Origin: Stenotrophomonas acidaminiphila
GTDB lineage: Bacteria; Pseudomonadota; Gammaproteobacteria; Xanthomonadales; Xanthomonadaceae
Direction: 5' to 3'
Assembly: GCF_001431595.1 (NCBI RefSeq)
Contig: NZ_LDJO01000031.1
Span: 1 to 58,082, forward strand
DNA: 58,082 nt
Positions 44,831 through 53,179 of this stretch are shown in pieces. The notes beneath the pieces were generated by a model, which saw only the letters and a list, made by a program, of their open reading frames with translations, had not been told where the DNA came from and did not search any database. Position 1 is the first letter of the stretch, and each line of letters opens with the position of its first letter. The translations under genes were made by a program, and so were the position numbers.

Positions 44831-45334
44831 ATGGGTATCGAGATCGAGCGCAAGTTCCTGGTCACCGACGACGGCTGGCGCGCCGCCGCGCACGCCGTCA
44901 TCCCGATGGCGCAGGGCTACATCAATGACATGGCGGCGATGGACAGCGGTGCGCAGAAGGCCTCGGTGCGGGTGCGCATCCAGGGCGACGCGGCGTACCT
45001 GAACATCAAGTCGCGCGAGCTTGGGCATACCCGCCAGGAGTTCGACTACCCGATTCCGGTGGACGAGGCGCGCGCGCTGCTGGCGCTGTGCGTCGGCGGC
45101 CTGATCGACAAGCGCCGCCACCTGGTCAGGCATGGCGGGCTGCTGTGGGAGGTGGACGAGTTCCTCGGCGACAACGCCGGGCTGGTGGTGGCCGAGGTGG
45201 AGCTGCAGCATGCCGGACAGCCCGTCGACAAGCCCAACTGGGCCGGTACCGAAGTGACCGACCAGTCCCGTTACTACAACCTCGCGCTGGCCTCGCATCC
45301 CTATACCCGGTGGGATGCGGACGAGCGCGCCTGA
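44831..45334 (+). CDS. CYTH domain protein (class IV adenylate cyclase/triphosphatase superfamily)
   Basis: A 167-residue CYTH tunnel-fold protein. The signature EIERKFLV (ExExK) is at residues 4-11, followed by alternating charged strands (SVRVRIQGDAAYLNIKS, LLWEVDEF, LVVAEVELQHA). Small bacterial members are usually inorganic triphosphatases. The substrate here is not determined. It lies just beyond the 51-bp repeat array, so it may have its own promoter or rely on read-through from rlmD. Confidence 0.9.
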   Translation: MGIEIERKFLVTDDGWRAAAHAVIPMAQGYINDMAAMDSGAQKASVRVRIQGDAAYLNIKSRELGHTRQEFDYPIPVDEARALLALCVGGLIDKRRHLVRHGGLLWEVDEFLGDNAGLVVAEVELQHAGQPVDKPNWAGTEVTDQSRYYNLALASHPYTRWDADERA

Positions 45335-45360
45335 ACCCCCATCGAAACGAAGGAATCCCC

Positions 45361-46056
45361 ATGCGCATCGACATCTGGTCCGACGTGGTCTGCCCCTGGT
45401 GCTGGATCGGCAAGCATCGTTTCCAGCGTGCGCTGGAACTGATGGGCGACAAGGCCCCGCAGGTGGAGGTGCGCTGGCACCCGTTCCTGCTCGACCCGGG
45501 CGCCGACACCACCCCGGTGCCGCTGCGCGAGGCCTACGCGGCCAAGTTCGGCGGCGCCGAGCGCACCGCGCAGATGCTGGCGCAGACCCAGTCCACCGCC
45601 CGCGCCGAAGGCCTGCCGATGGATTTCGACCGTGGCCAGGTCCGGGTGACCACGCTGCCGGCGCACCGCCTGCTGTGGCTGGCCGGGCGCGAGGGGGTAC
45701 AGGAAGCGGTCGGCGAAGCGCTGTTCCGCGCCCATTTCGAACAGGGCCGCAACCTGGCCGACCCGGAGGTACTGGCCGCGGCCGCCGCTGCCGGCGGCAT
45801 TGCGGCCGCGCGCGTCGAGGCCCTGCTGGCCTCGGACGAAGGGCTGGCCGAGGTCCGCGCCGGGCTGGGACAGGCGCAGGCGCTGGGCATCCAGTCGGTG
45901 CCGACCTTCGTCATCAACGGCCGCTACGCGGTGCAGGGCGCGCAGCCGCCGGAGGTGTTCGCGCAGGTGCTGGAGAAGGTCGCCGCCGAGCTGGCACCGG
46001 CGCCGGTCGCCGGCAACGATGAACCGGCCTGCGGCGCGGACGGCTGCAGCGTCTGA
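45361..46056 (+). CDS. DsbA family oxidoreductase (FrnE-like)
   Basis: A 231-residue cytoplasmic DsbA-like protein (2-hydroxychromene isomerase/FrnE group) with no signal peptide. The active site Cys11-Pro-Trp-Cys14 is at the N terminus (SDVVCPWCWIG), a helical insertion spans 60-160, and the cis-Pro is in GIQSVPTFVING. A second Cys pair at the extreme C terminus (CGADGCSV) is a feature of FrnE-type proteins linked to oxidative stress. It lies 26 bases after the CYTH gene, probably the same transcript. Confidence 0.9.
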   Translation: MRIDIWSDVVCPWCWIGKHRFQRALELMGDKAPQVEVRWHPFLLDPGADTTPVPLREAYAAKFGGAERTAQMLAQTQSTARAEGLPMDFDRGQVRVTTLPAHRLLWLAGREGVQEAVGEALFRAHFEQGRNLADPEVLAAAAAAGGIAAARVEALLASDEGLAEVRAGLGQAQALGIQSVPTFVINGRYAVQGAQPPEVFAQVLEKVAAELAPAPVAGNDEPACGADGCSV

Positions 46057-46072
46057 CGTGGCGGGCGCCATC

Positions 46073-46081
46073 TGCGACAAT
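46073..46081 (+). promoter_or_regulatory. Candidate extended -10 promoter of nagZ
   Basis: TGCGACAAT lies 30 bases before the nagZ ATG and is identical to the element before rlmD. No -35 is visible. Confidence 0.45.
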
Positions 46082-46110
46082 GCCCCGCTTGGCCGTATGG
46101 GAATCCGCAC

Positions 46111-47118
46111 ATGCTTCTGATCGGCGTCGCCGGTACCACCCTGACCGCACAGGAACACGATTGGCTGCAGCATGACGCCGTGGCCGGCGTGGTGCTGTTC
46201 AAGCGTAATTTCGCCTCGCGCGACCAGGTGGTCGAGCTGACCGCGGCGATCCGCGCCGCCACCGCGCGTCCGCTGCTGGTGGCGGTGGACCAGGAAGGCG
46301 GCCGCGTGCAGCGCTTCCACGCCGGCTTCACCGAACTGCCGCCGCTGGAGGGCTTCGGCCGGCTGCACGCCACCGACCCGGACGCGGCGCTGGCGCTGGC
46401 CGAACAGCATGCCTGGCTGATGGCCAGCGAAATCCGCGCTACCGGGCTGGACCTGAGCTTCGCCCCGGTGGTGGACCTGGGGCGCGGCAACCTGGCCATC
46501 GGCAGCCGCGCCTTCGCCGAGGACCCGCAGGTCGTGGCGGCGCTGGCGCAGGCCTACGTGCGCGGCATGCACGCGGCCGGCATGGCCGCCACGCTCAAGC
46601 ACTTCCCGGGCCACGGCACGGTGCGCGAGGACACCCACCACGACACCGCCATCGACCCGCGCCCGCTGCACGAGCTGGAAGCGCAGGATCTGCTGCCGTT
46701 CCGCGCCGGCATCCAGGCCGGCGCCGATGCGGTGATGATGGCCCACGTGGTCTACCCGCAGGTGGCGCCGCAACCGGCCGGCTGTTCGCCGCGCTGGATC
46801 AACCAGATCCTGCGCGAAAAGATGGGCTTCCGCGGCGTGGTGTTTTCCGACGACATCGGCATGGCGGCCTCGTCCGCCGCCGGTGGCGTCAGCGCCCGGG
46901 TCCGTGCCCACCTGGACGCCGGCTGCGACGTGGTGCTGGTCTGCCACCCGGAGCTGGTCGAAGAATCGCTGCAGGCCGTGGCCGGCCGCAGCCTCAACAC
47001 CGCCGCGCTGCTGGGCCTGATCGCCCACGGTGCCATGGGCTGGGGCGGCCTGCTGGCCGACGCCCGCCACGGCGACACCCGAACCCGTCTGCTCGAAACT
47101 CTTGGAAGAACCGCCTGA
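46111..47118 (+). CDS. nagZ: Beta-N-acetylhexosaminidase NagZ
   Basis: A 335-residue cytoplasmic glycoside hydrolase family 3 enzyme that removes N-acetylglucosamine from recycled muropeptides; its products can signal AmpC induction. Motifs: VAVDQEGGRVQR, the catalytic-loop His in KHFPGHGTVREDTH, and the nucleophile Asp in VVFSDDIGM. Length is typical of single-domain NagZ. It overlaps the next gene by one base (TGATG). Confidence 0.95.
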   Translation: MLLIGVAGTTLTAQEHDWLQHDAVAGVVLFKRNFASRDQVVELTAAIRAATARPLLVAVDQEGGRVQRFHAGFTELPPLEGFGRLHATDPDAALALAEQHAWLMASEIRATGLDLSFAPVVDLGRGNLAIGSRAFAEDPQVVAALAQAYVRGMHAAGMAATLKHFPGHGTVREDTHHDTAIDPRPLHELEAQDLLPFRAGIQAGADAVMMAHVVYPQVAPQPAGCSPRWINQILREKMGFRGVVFSDDIGMAASSAAGGVSARVRAHLDAGCDVVLVCHPELVEESLQAVAGRSLNTAALLGLIAHGAMGWGGLLADARHGDTRTRLLETLGRTA

Positions 47119-47669
47119 TGTCCAAACTCACTCTCGAACAAGCCGTGGCCCAGGCCGACCTGCTGGTCGATCGCCCCGCCATCGACAAGGCCATCGCCGG
47201 CATCGCCGACGCCATCGCGCGCGACTACAAGGGCGAGGTCCCGGTGTTCCTGTCGATCATGAACGGCGCGCTGCCGTTTGCCGGCCAGCTGGCGCTGGAA
47301 CTGGGCGCGCGCGGCCAGGACGCGCAGTTCGACTACATGCAGGCCTCGCGCTACCACGGCGAGAGTGGTGGCGAGCTGGTCTGGAAGCACCGCCCGGTGT
47401 CCTCGCTGTTCGGCCGCCGCGTGCTGCTGGTGGACGACATCCTCGACGAGGGTTTCACCCTGCAGGGCGTGCGCGACTGGTGCCTTGAGCAGGGCGCCAC
47501 CGACGTCCGCATCGCGGTGCTCACGGTCAAGAAGCACGACCGCTGCCTGGACGGCGTCAAGGCCGACTACGCGGGCATCGAACTGCCGGACCGCTTCGTG
47601 TTCGGCTTCGGCATGGACGTGAGCGAATCGCTGCGCTCGCTGCCGGCGATCTACGCGATGAAACAGTAA
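47118..47669 (+). CDS. hpt: Hypoxanthine-guanine phosphoribosyltransferase
   Basis: A 183-residue purine salvage enzyme transferring phosphoribose from PRPP to hypoxanthine or guanine. The PRPP-binding motif is VLLVDDILDEGFTL, and the 5'-phosphate and purine loops follow (VKKHDRCLDGVKADYAG, PDRFVFGFGMD). It overlaps nagZ by one base (TGATG). The gene downstream is also a purine-salvage enzyme, so this is a salvage block. Confidence 0.94.
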   Translation: MSKLTLEQAVAQADLLVDRPAIDKAIAGIADAIARDYKGEVPVFLSIMNGALPFAGQLALELGARGQDAQFDYMQASRYHGESGGELVWKHRPVSSLFGRRVLLVDDILDEGFTLQGVRDWCLEQGATDVRIAVLTVKKHDRCLDGVKADYAGIELPDRFVFGFGMDVSESLRSLPAIYAMKQ

Positions 47670-47904
47670 CAGCAAGGCCGGGCATCGGCCGGCACGCGCG
47701 ATCGCCTCGCGCTGCCGCCCCACGGTCTGCGCCGCGAACCGTGGGCCCCGTCTCCCGCCTGCCATGCACCCCGGACCCAGGGGGCCGGGCCCCGGTCAGC
47801 TTCCGGAGCGCACGACGCTGGCGGGTGCCGGTCATCGGCCGCTAGGATGACCGGGCCGCGCCCCGCGTCGCCTTCGACTGCGAACAGAACACCAGGAAAC
47901 AACG

Positions 47905-48651
47905 ATGGACGATATCGCACTGGCCGTGATCGGCGGCACCGGTGTCTACAAGCTTGCCGCGCTGGACGACGTCCAGACCCATGAGGTCCAGACCCGCTAC
48001 GGGGCGCCGTCCGGCCCGGTGCGCATCGGCCGGCTGGATGGGCGCCGGGTGGCGTTCCTGGCCCGCCATGGCGAAGGGCATTCGATCCCGCCGCACAAGG
48101 TCAATTACCGCGCCAACCTGGCCGCGCTGAAGCAGCTGGGCGCCACCCGCGTGCTCGCGCTGAACACCGTCGGCGGCATTGGCGACGACTTCGGCCCGCG
48201 CGTCCTGGCCTGCCCGGACCAGCTGATCGACTACACCTGGGGGCGGATCTCGACGCTGTGCGAGGAGGAGGGCAGCGAGGTGCTGCACGTGGATTTCGGC
48301 CACCCGTACACGCCAGCGCTGCGCGCCCAGGTGCTGGCCGCGGCGCGTGCGCGCGGCGTCGCGGTGCATGACGGCGGCTGCTATGGCGCCACCCAGGGGC
48401 CGCGCCTGGAGACCATCGCCGAAATCGCGCGGATGCGCCGCGACGGCTGCGACCTGGTCGGCATGACCGGCATGCCCGAGGCCGGGCTGGCGCGCGAGCT
48501 GGGGCTGGATTACGCCTGCCTGGCGATCGTCGCCAACTGGGCGGCGGGCTGCGGCGACGCGGCCGAGATCACCATGGACGAAGTGCTGGCCAACGTCGCC
48601 GCGGCGTCGGCGGGGCTGCCGGCCCTGGTGGGGGAACTGGCCCGGGGGTGA
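47905..48651 (+). CDS. S-methyl-5'-thioinosine phosphorylase (MTAP/PNP family)
   Basis: A 248-residue nucleoside phosphorylase. The phosphate site is GGTGVYKL and LARHGEGHSIPPHKVNYRANL; the ribose/base site is CYGATQGPRLETIAEI and LVGMTGMPEAGLARE, with Met in place of bulkier residues, as in the methylthioinosine-specific branch of pseudomonads and xanthomonads. It recycles methylthioadenosine from polyamine synthesis after deamination. 5'-methylthioadenosine phosphorylase activity cannot be excluded by sequence alone. The 235-base gap before it has no gene. Confidence 0.87.
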   Translation: MDDIALAVIGGTGVYKLAALDDVQTHEVQTRYGAPSGPVRIGRLDGRRVAFLARHGEGHSIPPHKVNYRANLAALKQLGATRVLALNTVGGIGDDFGPRVLACPDQLIDYTWGRISTLCEEEGSEVLHVDFGHPYTPALRAQVLAAARARGVAVHDGGCYGATQGPRLETIAEIARMRRDGCDLVGMTGMPEAGLARELGLDYACLAIVANWAAGCGDAAEITMDEVLANVAAASAGLPALVGELARG

Positions 48652-48680
48652 TTGTCATCCCGGCCCAAGCTTTGCATACT
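48652..48680 (+). promoter_or_regulatory. Candidate promoter of the cold-shock gene
   Basis: TTGTCA (48652-48657), 17 bases, then CATACT (48675-48680): a good sigma-70 pair. The -35 directly follows the preceding gene's stop codon. It implies a 5' leader of about 55 bases, which in csp genes often carries a temperature-sensing structure. Confidence 0.5.
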
Positions 48681-48741
48681 CAGCGAGTGCGCTTCATTCA
48701 GCGTGCATCAATCCATTCATCGAACAAGGTCTCGCATCACC

Positions 48742-48948
48742 ATGCCGAACGGTACCGTCAAGTGGTTCAACGACGCCAAGGGATTTGGCTTCATCTCACC
48801 GGAGGACGGCAGCGCCGATGTCTTCGCGCACTTCTCCGCGATCAATTCCAAGGGTTTCCGCAGCCTGCAGGAAGGACAGCGCGTCAGCTATGACGTGACC
48901 CAGGGCCCGAAGGGCGCCCAGGCTTCCAATATCACGCCGGTCGAGTGA
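48742..48948 (+). CDS. CspA-family cold-shock protein
   Basis: A 68-residue OB-fold RNA chaperone. RNP1 (KGFGFI) and RNP2 (VFAHFSAI) are both intact, with the basic and aromatic surface [11 protein letters not shown]. Complete length for the family. It has its own promoter (48652) and a strong terminator (48967-48996), so it is monocistronic. Confidence 0.97.
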   Translation: MPNGTVKWFNDAKGFGFISPEDGSADVFAHFSAINSKGFRSLQEGQRVSYDVTQGPKGAQASNITPVE

Positions 48949-48966
48949 TCCACTCGGCTGTGCCGG

Positions 48967-48996
48967 AAAAACCCCGCCGAGGCGGGGTTTTTTTTT
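48967..48996 (+). terminator. Rho-independent terminator of the cold-shock gene
   Basis: AAAAACCCCGCC-GAG-GGCGGGGTTTTTTTTT: a GC-rich stem followed by nine T residues, 19 bases after the csp stop. It also has an A run on the left, so it could work from either side. Confidence 0.93.
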
Positions 48997-49020
48997 AGGC
49001 CGCCGGACCCGGGAAACGCA

Positions 49021-50250
49021 ATGGACAGGTCATTGGATATCGCCATCGTCGGTTACGGCACGGCCGGCCAGTCGCTGGCCGTGCTGCTGTCGCGCGACGG
49101 CCACCGCGTGCAGGTGTTTGAGCGCGCGCCGCGGCCCGGGCCGGTAGGCGCGGGCTTCCTGCTGCAGCCCAGCGGCTTGCAGGTGCTGTGGCGGATGGGC
49201 CTGCTGCCGCAGGTGCTGGCCCATGGCGCGGTGGTGCGCCGCCTGTACGGCGAGACGCCCTGCGGCCGCGCGGTGATGGACATGCGCTACGCCGGGCTGG
49301 ATGCGCGCCTGCACGGGGTCGGCATGCAGCGCGGGGCGCTGTTCTCGCTGCTGGACGCGGCCTGGGAGCATGGCGACGCACTGCACGTGGACCGCTGCAT
49401 CGTCGCCATCGACGACAGCCTGCGCCGGGTTCGCGACCAGCATGGGCAGTGGCACGGGCCATTCGACCTGGTGGTCGCCACCGACGGCGCCGCGTCGGCG
49501 CTGCGCGCGCAGGTGCGCGGCACGCGGCTGGACCGCCCGTACCCGTGGGGGGCGCTGTGGTGCCTGCTGCCCGCGGGCGACTGGCCGTTCGCCGACGAAC
49601 TGCGCCAGCGCTACGTGGCGGCGCGGCGGATGATTGGCCTGCTGCCGGTGGGTACGCGCCCCGGCGACACGGTGCCGCGGTTGAGCTTCTTCTGGAGCCT
49701 GCCCGGCGACGGCTTCAGTGCCTGGGAGCAGGCCGGGCTCGAACCCTGGCTCGACGAGATCGGGCAGCTGTGGCCACAGGCGCGACAGCGCCTGCAGGAC
49801 ATCACCCTGCCGTCGCAACTGGCGCGGGCCAGCTACCGCGACGCGGTGATGGACCGCTGGTACCGCGGTCGCCTGGTGCTGGCCGGCGACGCCGCGCATT
49901 CGATGAGCCCGCAGCTCGGGCAGGGCGTGAACATGGCCCTGCTCGACGCCCTGGCCCTGCGCGACGCACTGCGCGGCCAGGCCGATGTCGATGCGGCGTT
50001 GGCGCACTACCAGGCCATGCGCCAGGCGCATGTGCGCCTGTACCAGTTCTGGAGCCGCTGGCTGACCCCGCTGTTCCAGTCCGACCGCGACTGGATCGCA
50101 CATGCGCGCGACCTCCTGTTCAGGCCGCTGGGACGCATGCCGGGCGGGCACGGGCACATGCTGCGCGTGCTCAGCGGCACCCAGCAGGGTGTATTCGGCG
50201 CGCTGCCGCTGGCGCCGGAGTTCGTGCGCGCGCTTGCCGGCGACGACTGA
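49021..50250 (+). CDS. FAD-dependent aromatic-ring-type monooxygenase
   Basis: A 409-residue flavoprotein of the PHBH/UbiH-like class. The FAD motif is AIVGYGTAGQSLAVLLSRDG (GxGxxG-like, with Tyr/Thr substitutions), the DG motif is LVVATDGAASALR, and the second FAD motif is RLVLAGDAAHSMSPQLGQGVNMA. It hydroxylates an unknown, probably aromatic, substrate using NAD(P)H and oxygen. The start codon lies 24 bases after the csp terminator. It is followed 83 bases later by aidB. Confidence 0.87.
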   Translation: MDRSLDIAIVGYGTAGQSLAVLLSRDGHRVQVFERAPRPGPVGAGFLLQPSGLQVLWRMGLLPQVLAHGAVVRRLYGETPCGRAVMDMRYAGLDARLHGVGMQRGALFSLLDAAWEHGDALHVDRCIVAIDDSLRRVRDQHGQWHGPFDLVVATDGAASALRAQVRGTRLDRPYPWGALWCLLPAGDWPFADELRQRYVAARRMIGLLPVGTRPGDTVPRLSFFWSLPGDGFSAWEQAGLEPWLDEIGQLWPQARQRLQDITLPSQLARASYRDAVMDRWYRGRLVLAGDAAHSMSPQLGQGVNMALLDALALRDALRGQADVDAALAHYQAMRQAHVRLYQFWSRWLTPLFQSDRDWIAHARDLLFRPLGRMPGGHGHMLRVLSGTQQGVFGALPLAPEFVRALAGDD

Positions 50251-50333
50251 GCCGGGGCCGCCGCACGCCGCGCCGTCGCCGCCGGCGCGGTGCGGCAGAA
50301 TGGGCGGCATCCTCCCGTGCGCAGGGGCCGGCC

Positions 50334-51977
50334 ATGAACACCGATGCAGCGCCGTTCGAAACCCACGTGGTATTCAACCAGCCGCCGCCGTTTCCCGAGT
50401 GCAACCTGTGGCGCGACGACCGCGTGCTGCGCGAAGCGGTCGCGCGCGAAGGCGGCGAGGCGTTCGCCACGCTGCTGGATGGCTATGGCGCGCTGGCCGG
50501 CGGCGAACTGTACCGGCTCGGTTTCGATGCCAACCGGTACAGGCCGCTGCTGCGCACCCACGATGCGCAGGGCCTGCGCGTGGATACCGTGGATTTCCAC
50601 CCCGCCTGGCATCGCCTGATGGAACAGGCCAAGGCGCATGGCGTGGCCGGGCTGTCGTGGCGGCAGCCACAGGCCGGTGCGCACGTCGCGCGTGCCGCGT
50701 TGAGTTTCCTGCACCACCAGGCGGAAGCCGGCAGCAGTTGCCCGCTGACCATGACCCACGCCGCGGTGCCGGTGCTGCGCCGCGAGCCGGCGCTGGCCGA
50801 GTGGGCGGCCAAGGCCGCCGCACCGCACTACGACCCGCGCGACGTACCTATCGCCGGCAAGGCCGGCATCACCGTGGGCATGGGCATGACCGAGAAGCAG
50901 GGCGGCTCGGACGTGCGCAGCAACCGCACCTGCGCGACCCCGCTGGCGGGCGAGGGCGAGTACGCCCTGGTCGGGCACAAGTGGTTCCTGTCCGCGCCCA
51001 TGTCCGACGCCTGGCTGGTACTGGCGCAGGCCCCCGGCGGACTGAGCTGCTTCCTGATGCCACGGCGGCTGCCCGACGGCGCGCGCAACGCCTTCCGGCT
51101 GATGCGGCTGAAGGACAAGCTCGGCGACTGGGCCAACGCCTCCAGCGAGGTCGAGTTCTGCGGCGCGTGGGCAAGGCGCATCGGTGCCGAAGGGCGTGGC
51201 GTGGCGACCATCATCGAGATGGTGATGCTGACGCGGCTGGACTGCATGCTCGGCGCGGCGGCGGAAATGCGCATGGCGCTGGCCCAGGCACTGCATCATG
51301 CGCGGCACCGCCGCGCGTTCGGCCGGCGCCTGGTCGAGCAGCCGCTGATGGCCAACGTACTGGCGGACCTTGCGCTGGAGTCGGAGGCGTCCACCGCGCT
51401 GGCGATGCGCGTGGCGCGCGCGGTGGATGCGGCCGCCCGCGACCCGGCGGAAGCGGCGTTCGCACGCGTTGCCACGGCGCTGGGCAAGTTCTGGCTCTGC
51501 CGGCGGGCGGCGGGCTTCGTCAACGAAGCGCAGGAGTGCCTGGGTGGCGCCGGCTACGTCGAGGAATCCATGCTGCCGCGCCTGTACCGGCAGGCGCCGC
51601 TCAATTCGATCTGGGAAGGCAGTGGCAACGTGCAGTGCCTGGATGTGCTGCGCGCGCTGGCGCGCGAACCGCAGTCGCGGCAGGTGCTGCTGCACGAACT
51701 GGAGCAGGCGCGTGGACATGATGCCGCCTACGATGCCGCGTTCGATGCGTTGCCGCCGACAGGCGAGGGCGAGGTGGTCGCCGAGGCCATGGCGCGGCGC
51801 ATGGCCGCCTCGCTGGCGATCCTGCTGCAGGCCGCCACGTTGCTGCGTGCCGGCAGCCCGGTGGCGGCCGCGTTCATCGCCGCGCGGCTGGCGGCGCCCA
51901 TGCCCCCGGCCTACGGCATGCTGGACGCGTCGGTGGCGTTCAGCGACATCCTGGAACGGACCGTGCCCTCGCGCTGA
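50334..51977 (+). CDS. aidB: AidB-type acyl-CoA dehydrogenase (alkylation response)
   Basis: A 547-residue flavoprotein very close in plan to E. coli AidB (541 residues): THVVFNQPPPFPECNLWRDD at the start, MGMTEKQGGSDVRSN in the FAD region, LVGHKWFLSAPMSDAWLVL, LKDKLGDWANASSEVEF and NSIWEGSGNVQCLDVLR. AidB binds DNA and is induced by alkylation damage; isovaleryl-CoA dehydrogenase activity has been reported. No ada or alkB gene is close by, so regulation here is unknown. It starts at MNTDAAPFE; the open frame to its left overlaps the monooxygenase. Confidence 0.93.
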   Translation: MNTDAAPFETHVVFNQPPPFPECNLWRDDRVLREAVAREGGEAFATLLDGYGALAGGELYRLGFDANRYRPLLRTHDAQGLRVDTVDFHPAWHRLMEQAKAHGVAGLSWRQPQAGAHVARAALSFLHHQAEAGSSCPLTMTHAAVPVLRREPALAEWAAKAAAPHYDPRDVPIAGKAGITVGMGMTEKQGGSDVRSNRTCATPLAGEGEYALVGHKWFLSAPMSDAWLVLAQAPGGLSCFLMPRRLPDGARNAFRLMRLKDKLGDWANASSEVEFCGAWARRIGAEGRGVATIIEMVMLTRLDCMLGAAAEMRMALAQALHHARHRRAFGRRLVEQPLMANVLADLALESEASTALAMRVARAVDAAARDPAEAAFARVATALGKFWLCRRAAGFVNEAQECLGGAGYVEESMLPRLYRQAPLNSIWEGSGNVQCLDVLRALAREPQSRQVLLHELEQARGHDAAYDAAFDALPPTGEGEVVAEAMARRMAASLAILLQAATLLRAGSPVAAAFIAARLAAPMPPAYGMLDASVAFSDILERTVPSR

Positions 51978-52058
51978 TACCACCACGGCCACCTTGTCGG
52001 CCGCAAGCGCGGCGGCCGTGGATCCGCAGAGGGGCCGTGTCGCCGCCAACGCGGGGAC

Positions 52059-52089
52059 CGCGCAGCCGCCCGGCGGGGGCGGCTGCGCG
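52059..52089. terminator. Hairpin between aidB and the convergent lipoprotein gene
   Basis: A 12-bp stem (CGCGCAGCCGCC / GGCGGCTGCGCG) with a 7-base loop and no T tract. It lies between two converging genes and could serve both. Confidence 0.5.
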
Positions 52090-52109
52090 ATCGAGACGAG
52101 GCTACCCGG

Positions 52110-52505
52110 TCAGTGCTTGGCGTCGTCGGCCTTCTGGCGGGCCTTCTCGGCCGCGTCGTGCGCTTCGTCGGCGACCTTCTGTGCGGCGTCCGCGGTCGCC
52201 GCGCTGGCATTGGCCGCGGCCTCCTTGGCCGCTACCGAGGCATCGTCCGCCGCGGCGCTGGTCGCATTGGCCGCGCGGTCCAGTGCCTGCTCCGACCTGG
52301 CGGCCGCCTCGCGGGTGGCGTCGGCAGCGCGGTCGGCGGCATTGCGGGCGGCGTCGGCCGCCGATTCACCGGCGTTGCGCGCGGCTTCGGCAGCGTGGTC
52401 GGCCGCGGCTTCGGCATCACGCTTGGCCTGTTCGGCATTGGGGTCGTTGCAGGCGGACAGGGCCAGCATCAGGCTGCCGGCCAGCAGCGGGACAAACAGC
52501 TTCAT
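52110..52505 (-). CDS. Ala-rich helical lipoprotein (paralogue 1)
   Basis: A 131-residue precursor. The signal peptide ends in the lipobox LSAC (Cys19), followed by Asn-Asp. Residues 24-131 are almost entirely Ala, Asp, Glu, Lys and Arg in heptad or 11-residue-like repeats (AADAARNAADRAADATREAA), predicting a long amphipathic helix or coiled coil, like apolipoprotein or LEA-type proteins. Anchored at the outer membrane (position +2 is Asn, not a typical Asp retention signal). AGGAG precedes the ATG. A second similar gene lies 210 bases upstream. Function unknown. Confidence 0.83.
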   Translation of the reverse strand: MKLFVPLLAGSLMLALSACNDPNAEQAKRDAEAAADHAAEAARNAGESAADAARNAADRAADATREAAARSEQALDRAANATSAAADDASVAAKEAAANASAATADAAQKVADEAHDAAEKARQKADDAKH

Positions 52506-52662
52506 CGCGTTCTCCTGGTTTGGGGGACGACGCGCGCAGCGTAGGGTGAGGCGGATTCAGATTGCGTCAACGCCGCCGGTGCCTCATGCAGCAACTGCGC
52601 GGGCCTGCGGCCAGCGCGCCCGCACCGCATGCGCACGCTGGAGCTGGGAGAGGAGACAAAAA

Positions 52663-52690
52663 AAAAGCCGCTGGCGAACCAGCGGCTTTT
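52663..52690 (-). terminator. Terminator of lipoprotein paralogue 2
   Basis: AAAAGCCGCTGG-CGAA-CCAGCGGCTTTT: a perfect 12-bp stem. On the minus strand it runs into a 9-base T tract (A run at 52658-52666). It ends the gene at 52716-53057 and separates it from paralogue 1. Confidence 0.9.
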
Positions 52691-52715
52691 CTGACTTGCG
52701 TCGAAGCAGAAGTTA

Positions 52716-53057
52716 TTACTTCTTGGCTTCTTCGGCAGCGTCCTTGGCCTTGTCGGCCACGTCTTCAGCAGCCTTGGCGGTGTCGGCAGCGGCGCCGGCA
52801 GCGGCGTCGGTGGCGGCGCCAGCAGCGGCGGCAGCGGCGTCACCAGCGGCGTCAGCAGCGGTGGCGGCGGTGTCGGCAGCAGCCTGGGCGGCGTCGGCGG
52901 TTTCGGCGCCGGCGGCAGCAGCCTGGTCAGCGGCGGCCTGGGCGTCGGTGGCGGCTTCGTTGGCCGAAGCAGCGGCGTCCTGGGCAGCTTCCTGCTTCGA
53001 GCAGGCGGCCAGGGCCAGGCCCAGGGCCATCGCGATCAGCAGCTTGTTGATGCTCAT
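52716..53057 (-). CDS. Ala-rich helical lipoprotein (paralogue 2)
   Basis: A 113-residue precursor. The signal peptide ends at lipobox LAAC (Cys19), followed by Ser-Lys. The mature part is more than half alanine, with regularly spaced Asp, Thr, Lys and Glu (AATDAQAAADQAAAAGAETA), so it is highly helical and of low complexity. It shares layout with paralogue 1 but has less Arg and more uniform codons, giving a strongly repetitive DNA track of GCN triplets. The start is set by GAGG before the ATG at 53057. It has its own promoter and terminator. Function unknown. Confidence 0.83.
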   Translation of the reverse strand: MSINKLLIAMALGLALAACSKQEAAQDAAASANEAATDAQAAADQAAAAGAETADAAQAAADTAATAADAAGDAAAAAAGAATDAAAGAAADTAKAAEDVADKAKDAAEEAKK

Positions 53058-53108
53058 TGTGTGAATCCTCGTCGTTAGATTAGGCAACGCGCCATTGCGC
53101 GCCTTAAA

Positions 53109-53137
53109 CATGATGACAAGCCCATTTGGACTGTCAA
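53109..53137 (-). promoter_or_regulatory. Candidate promoter of lipoprotein paralogue 2
   Basis: On the minus strand a perfect TTGACA (53137-53132), 17 bases, and ATCATG (53114-53109). It lies in AT-rich DNA about 55 bases before the ATG. The -35 is excellent, the -10 poor. Confidence 0.4.
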
Positions 53138-53179
53138 GCGACCGCGCATTCATTTTTGTAAAAAAGGTATTAAGCCCAA

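Noticed and set aside
44536..44901. Repeat protein encoded by the minus strand of the 51-bp array
   Set aside because: The 17-residue periodicity follows from 51 being a multiple of three; no start site, ribosome binding site or conserved family. It overlaps the ends of rlmD and the CYTH gene.
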